A stretch of DNA of 64,000 bases, taken from NCBI RefSeq assembly GCF_010915705.1, contig NZ_JAAIKE010000006.1:124001-188000 (forward strand), given 5' to 3'. This document shows, piece after piece, positions 62,924 to 64,000 of the stretch. Below the pieces are notes generated by a model. That model worked only from the letters and a program-made list of their open reading frames with translations, did not search any database and was not told the origin of the DNA. Within the stretch, counting starts at the first letter, position 1; each line of letters starts with the position of its first letter. Source of the DNA: Pseudotabrizicola algicola. Its GTDB lineage: Bacteria > Pseudomonadota > Alphaproteobacteria > Rhodobacterales > Rhodobacteraceae. Made by a program: the position numbers and the translations under genes.

Positions 62924-64000
62924 ATGCCGCACTGGACAAGATGGGCAGCCGTTTGCGCTGCAACCGCATTGGCCTTGCCATGCAGTGCCGCCGCGCAAGC
63001 GGCGAAAACCGACGTGCCGATCCTGTATCTGCGTCAGGAAATCAAGCAGCCTCCGGTGTTGTCCAATCTGGACCCCGTGCCGGAAGACCTCGGTCTGGCG
63101 GGGGCAAAGCTCGCCGTCACCGACAACCAGACAACCGGCGCTTTCCTTGGCCATGACTACAGGCTGGACATCATCAGCGTGGCCCCGGGCGAGGATCTGA
63201 CCGGCGCCGCGCGGCAAGGGCTGGCGATGGCGCCTTTCGTGCTGCTCGACGGCACGGCCTCCGATCTTCTGGCCATCGCAGACCTGCCCGAAGCGCAGGG
63301 AAAGCTGCTGTTCAACGTCAGCGCGGGCGATGCGTCGCTGCGATCCGCCGATTGCCGCGCCAATCTGCTGCACACCCTGCCCGAAGACGCCGCCCGCACC
63401 GATGCCCTGATGCAATTCCTTGTGGCCAAGCAATGGCGCAAACTGGCGATGATCGTCGGGCCCACCCCGAACGATCAGGCCTATGCCGACTCCTTGCGCA
63501 GATCGGCGGCCAAGTTCGGCCTTGCCATCCTCGGCGAAAAGGCATGGACCTTCGACACTGACCTGCGCGAGTCGACGATGGCCGAAGTGCCTCGCTTTAC
63601 CCAGGACCTGCCCGACCATGATGTGCTGCTGGTTGCCGATCCCACCGACGATTTCGGGCGCTACATCCTGCACAACACATGGCTGCCGCGCCCTGTCGCC
63701 GGAAGCCACGGACTGCATGCCGAAGCCTGGGCGCCGGTGGTGGAATCCTGGGGCGCGGTGCAGCTTCAGAACCGGTTCGAGGCATCGGCTGGGCGCGACA
63801 TGCGCAGCCGTGATTACGCGGCCTGGCTGGCGGTGCGCAGCATCGGCGAGGCGGTCACACGCACCGGCTCTGCCGATCCGGCAAATCTGCGCGCCTTCCT
63901 GCTGTCGGATGCTTTCCAGCAAGACGGCTTCAAGGGCCGCGCCCTGACCTACAGGGCGTGGAATGGCCAGATGCGGCAACCCGTCGCCATCGTGAACGAC
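62924..64000 (+). CDS. PQQ-alcohol-dehydrogenase-associated branched-chain-type binding protein (partial)
   Basis: At least 359 residues, running off the right edge. A signal peptide (MPHWTRWAAVCAATALALPCSAAAQA) is followed by a periplasmic-binding type I fold: TDVPILYLRQE, VTDNQTTGAFLGHDYRLDI, then the ligand-lobe LLFNVSAGDASLRSADCRANLLHTLP (in parts), WRKLAMIVGPTPNDQAYADSLR and SHGLHAEAWAPVVESWGAVQL. This pattern is that of the binding protein found with PQQ-dependent alcohol dehydrogenase systems. It is divergent from the cytochrome gene over 163 bases and may head a further PQQ-linked operon to the right. Confidence 0.87.
   Translation, partial: MPHWTRWAAVCAATALALPCSAAAQAAKTDVPILYLRQEIKQPPVLSNLDPVPEDLGLAGAKLAVTDNQTTGAFLGHDYRLDIISVAPGEDLTGAARQGLAMAPFVLLDGTASDLLAIADLPEAQGKLLFNVSAGDASLRSADCRANLLHTLPEDAARTDALMQFLVAKQWRKLAMIVGPTPNDQAYADSLRRSAAKFGLAILGEKAWTFDTDLRESTMAEVPRFTQDLPDHDVLLVADPTDDFGRYILHNTWLPRPVAGSHGLHAEAWAPVVESWGAVQLQNRFEASAGRDMRSRDYAAWLAVRSIGEAVTRTGSADPANLRAFLLSDAFQQDGFKGRALTYRAWNGQMRQPVAIVND

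Overview
The window is GC-rich, densely coded DNA from an alphaproteobacterium, most likely a member of the Rhodobacteraceae/Paracoccaceae. The main reasons are the gene orders (aroA-cmk ... rpsA-ihfB-lapA-trpF; miaB ... phoH-ybeY-corC-lnt-metK-trmB), a SAM/SAH riboswitch in front of metK (a class known essentially from Rhodobacterales), and accessory genes typical of that group. I see no rRNA, tRNA, CRISPR array, insertion sequence or prophage. No stretch over 300 bases lacks a gene; the longest gaps are about 200-235 bases and hold promoters, operators or terminators.

Layout. 1-1.6 kb: two secreted PepSY-like proteins with acidic Gly/Arg tails, followed by a membrane-anchored LuxR-type regulator cut by the left edge. 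1.8-13.5 kb: housekeeping genes on the minus strand (trpB, trpF, lapA, ihfB, rpsA, a capsule-type glycosyltransferase, a nitroreductase-family oxidoreductase, cmk, aroA, trmB), with a DUF4394 protein and a Tat-exported metallo-hydrolase on the plus strand. 13.6-21.6 kb: metK with its riboswitch, lnt, corC, ybeY, phoH, an OmpA-family protein plus a lipoprotein sharing a cysteine-containing module, and miaB. 21.8-23.5 kb: a probable glycosyltransferase-like protein and an SH3/DUF1236 protein. 23.5-28.1 kb: a sulfate ABC transporter operon (small protein, SBP, cysT, cysW, cysA) with a flanking Rrf2 regulator and two inverted repeats in its promoter region. 28.3-34.8 kb: a stress-flavoured group (Lrp regulator, topoisomerase IB, SodC, treZ, DUF2934, ferritin-like DUF892, small acidic protein, SGNH lipoprotein).

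34.9-43.1 kb: a tightly overlapping minus-strand operon of aminotransferase, fused E1 alpha/beta thiamine-diphosphate dehydrogenase, FabD-fold acyltransferase, ALDH7-type semialdehyde dehydrogenase and FAD amino-acid oxidase, with a divergent LysR gene. The last two resemble an AmaA/AmaB pair, so lysine/pipecolate to 2-aminoadipate catabolism is the best guess; the E1 plus acyltransferase half is unusual. 43.1-49.5 kb: a FAH-family hydrolase, a divergent Lrp regulator, a true ACC deaminase (AcdS), an AceE/transketolase-like enzyme, a RidA-like protein and a YbaK-type deacylase. 49.5-54.5 kb: TetR plus an RND adaptor and pump, the pump lacking two canonical proton-relay residues.

54.6 kb to the end: alcohol/aldehyde oxidation. 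It holds a GAF-Fis regulator with a perfect 18-bp palindrome in front of an acetaldehyde-type aldehyde dehydrogenase, a lone ABC permease, a NosR-like flavin/Fe-S membrane protein overlapping its ApbE flavin transferase, a MoxJ/XoxJ-like binding protein, a PedF-like cytochrome c, and a binding protein of the PQQ-alcohol-dehydrogenase-associated type that runs off the right edge. The PQQ dehydrogenase itself is not in the window. Coding starts were chosen by ribosome-binding site and family alignment from memory; no database search was possible.
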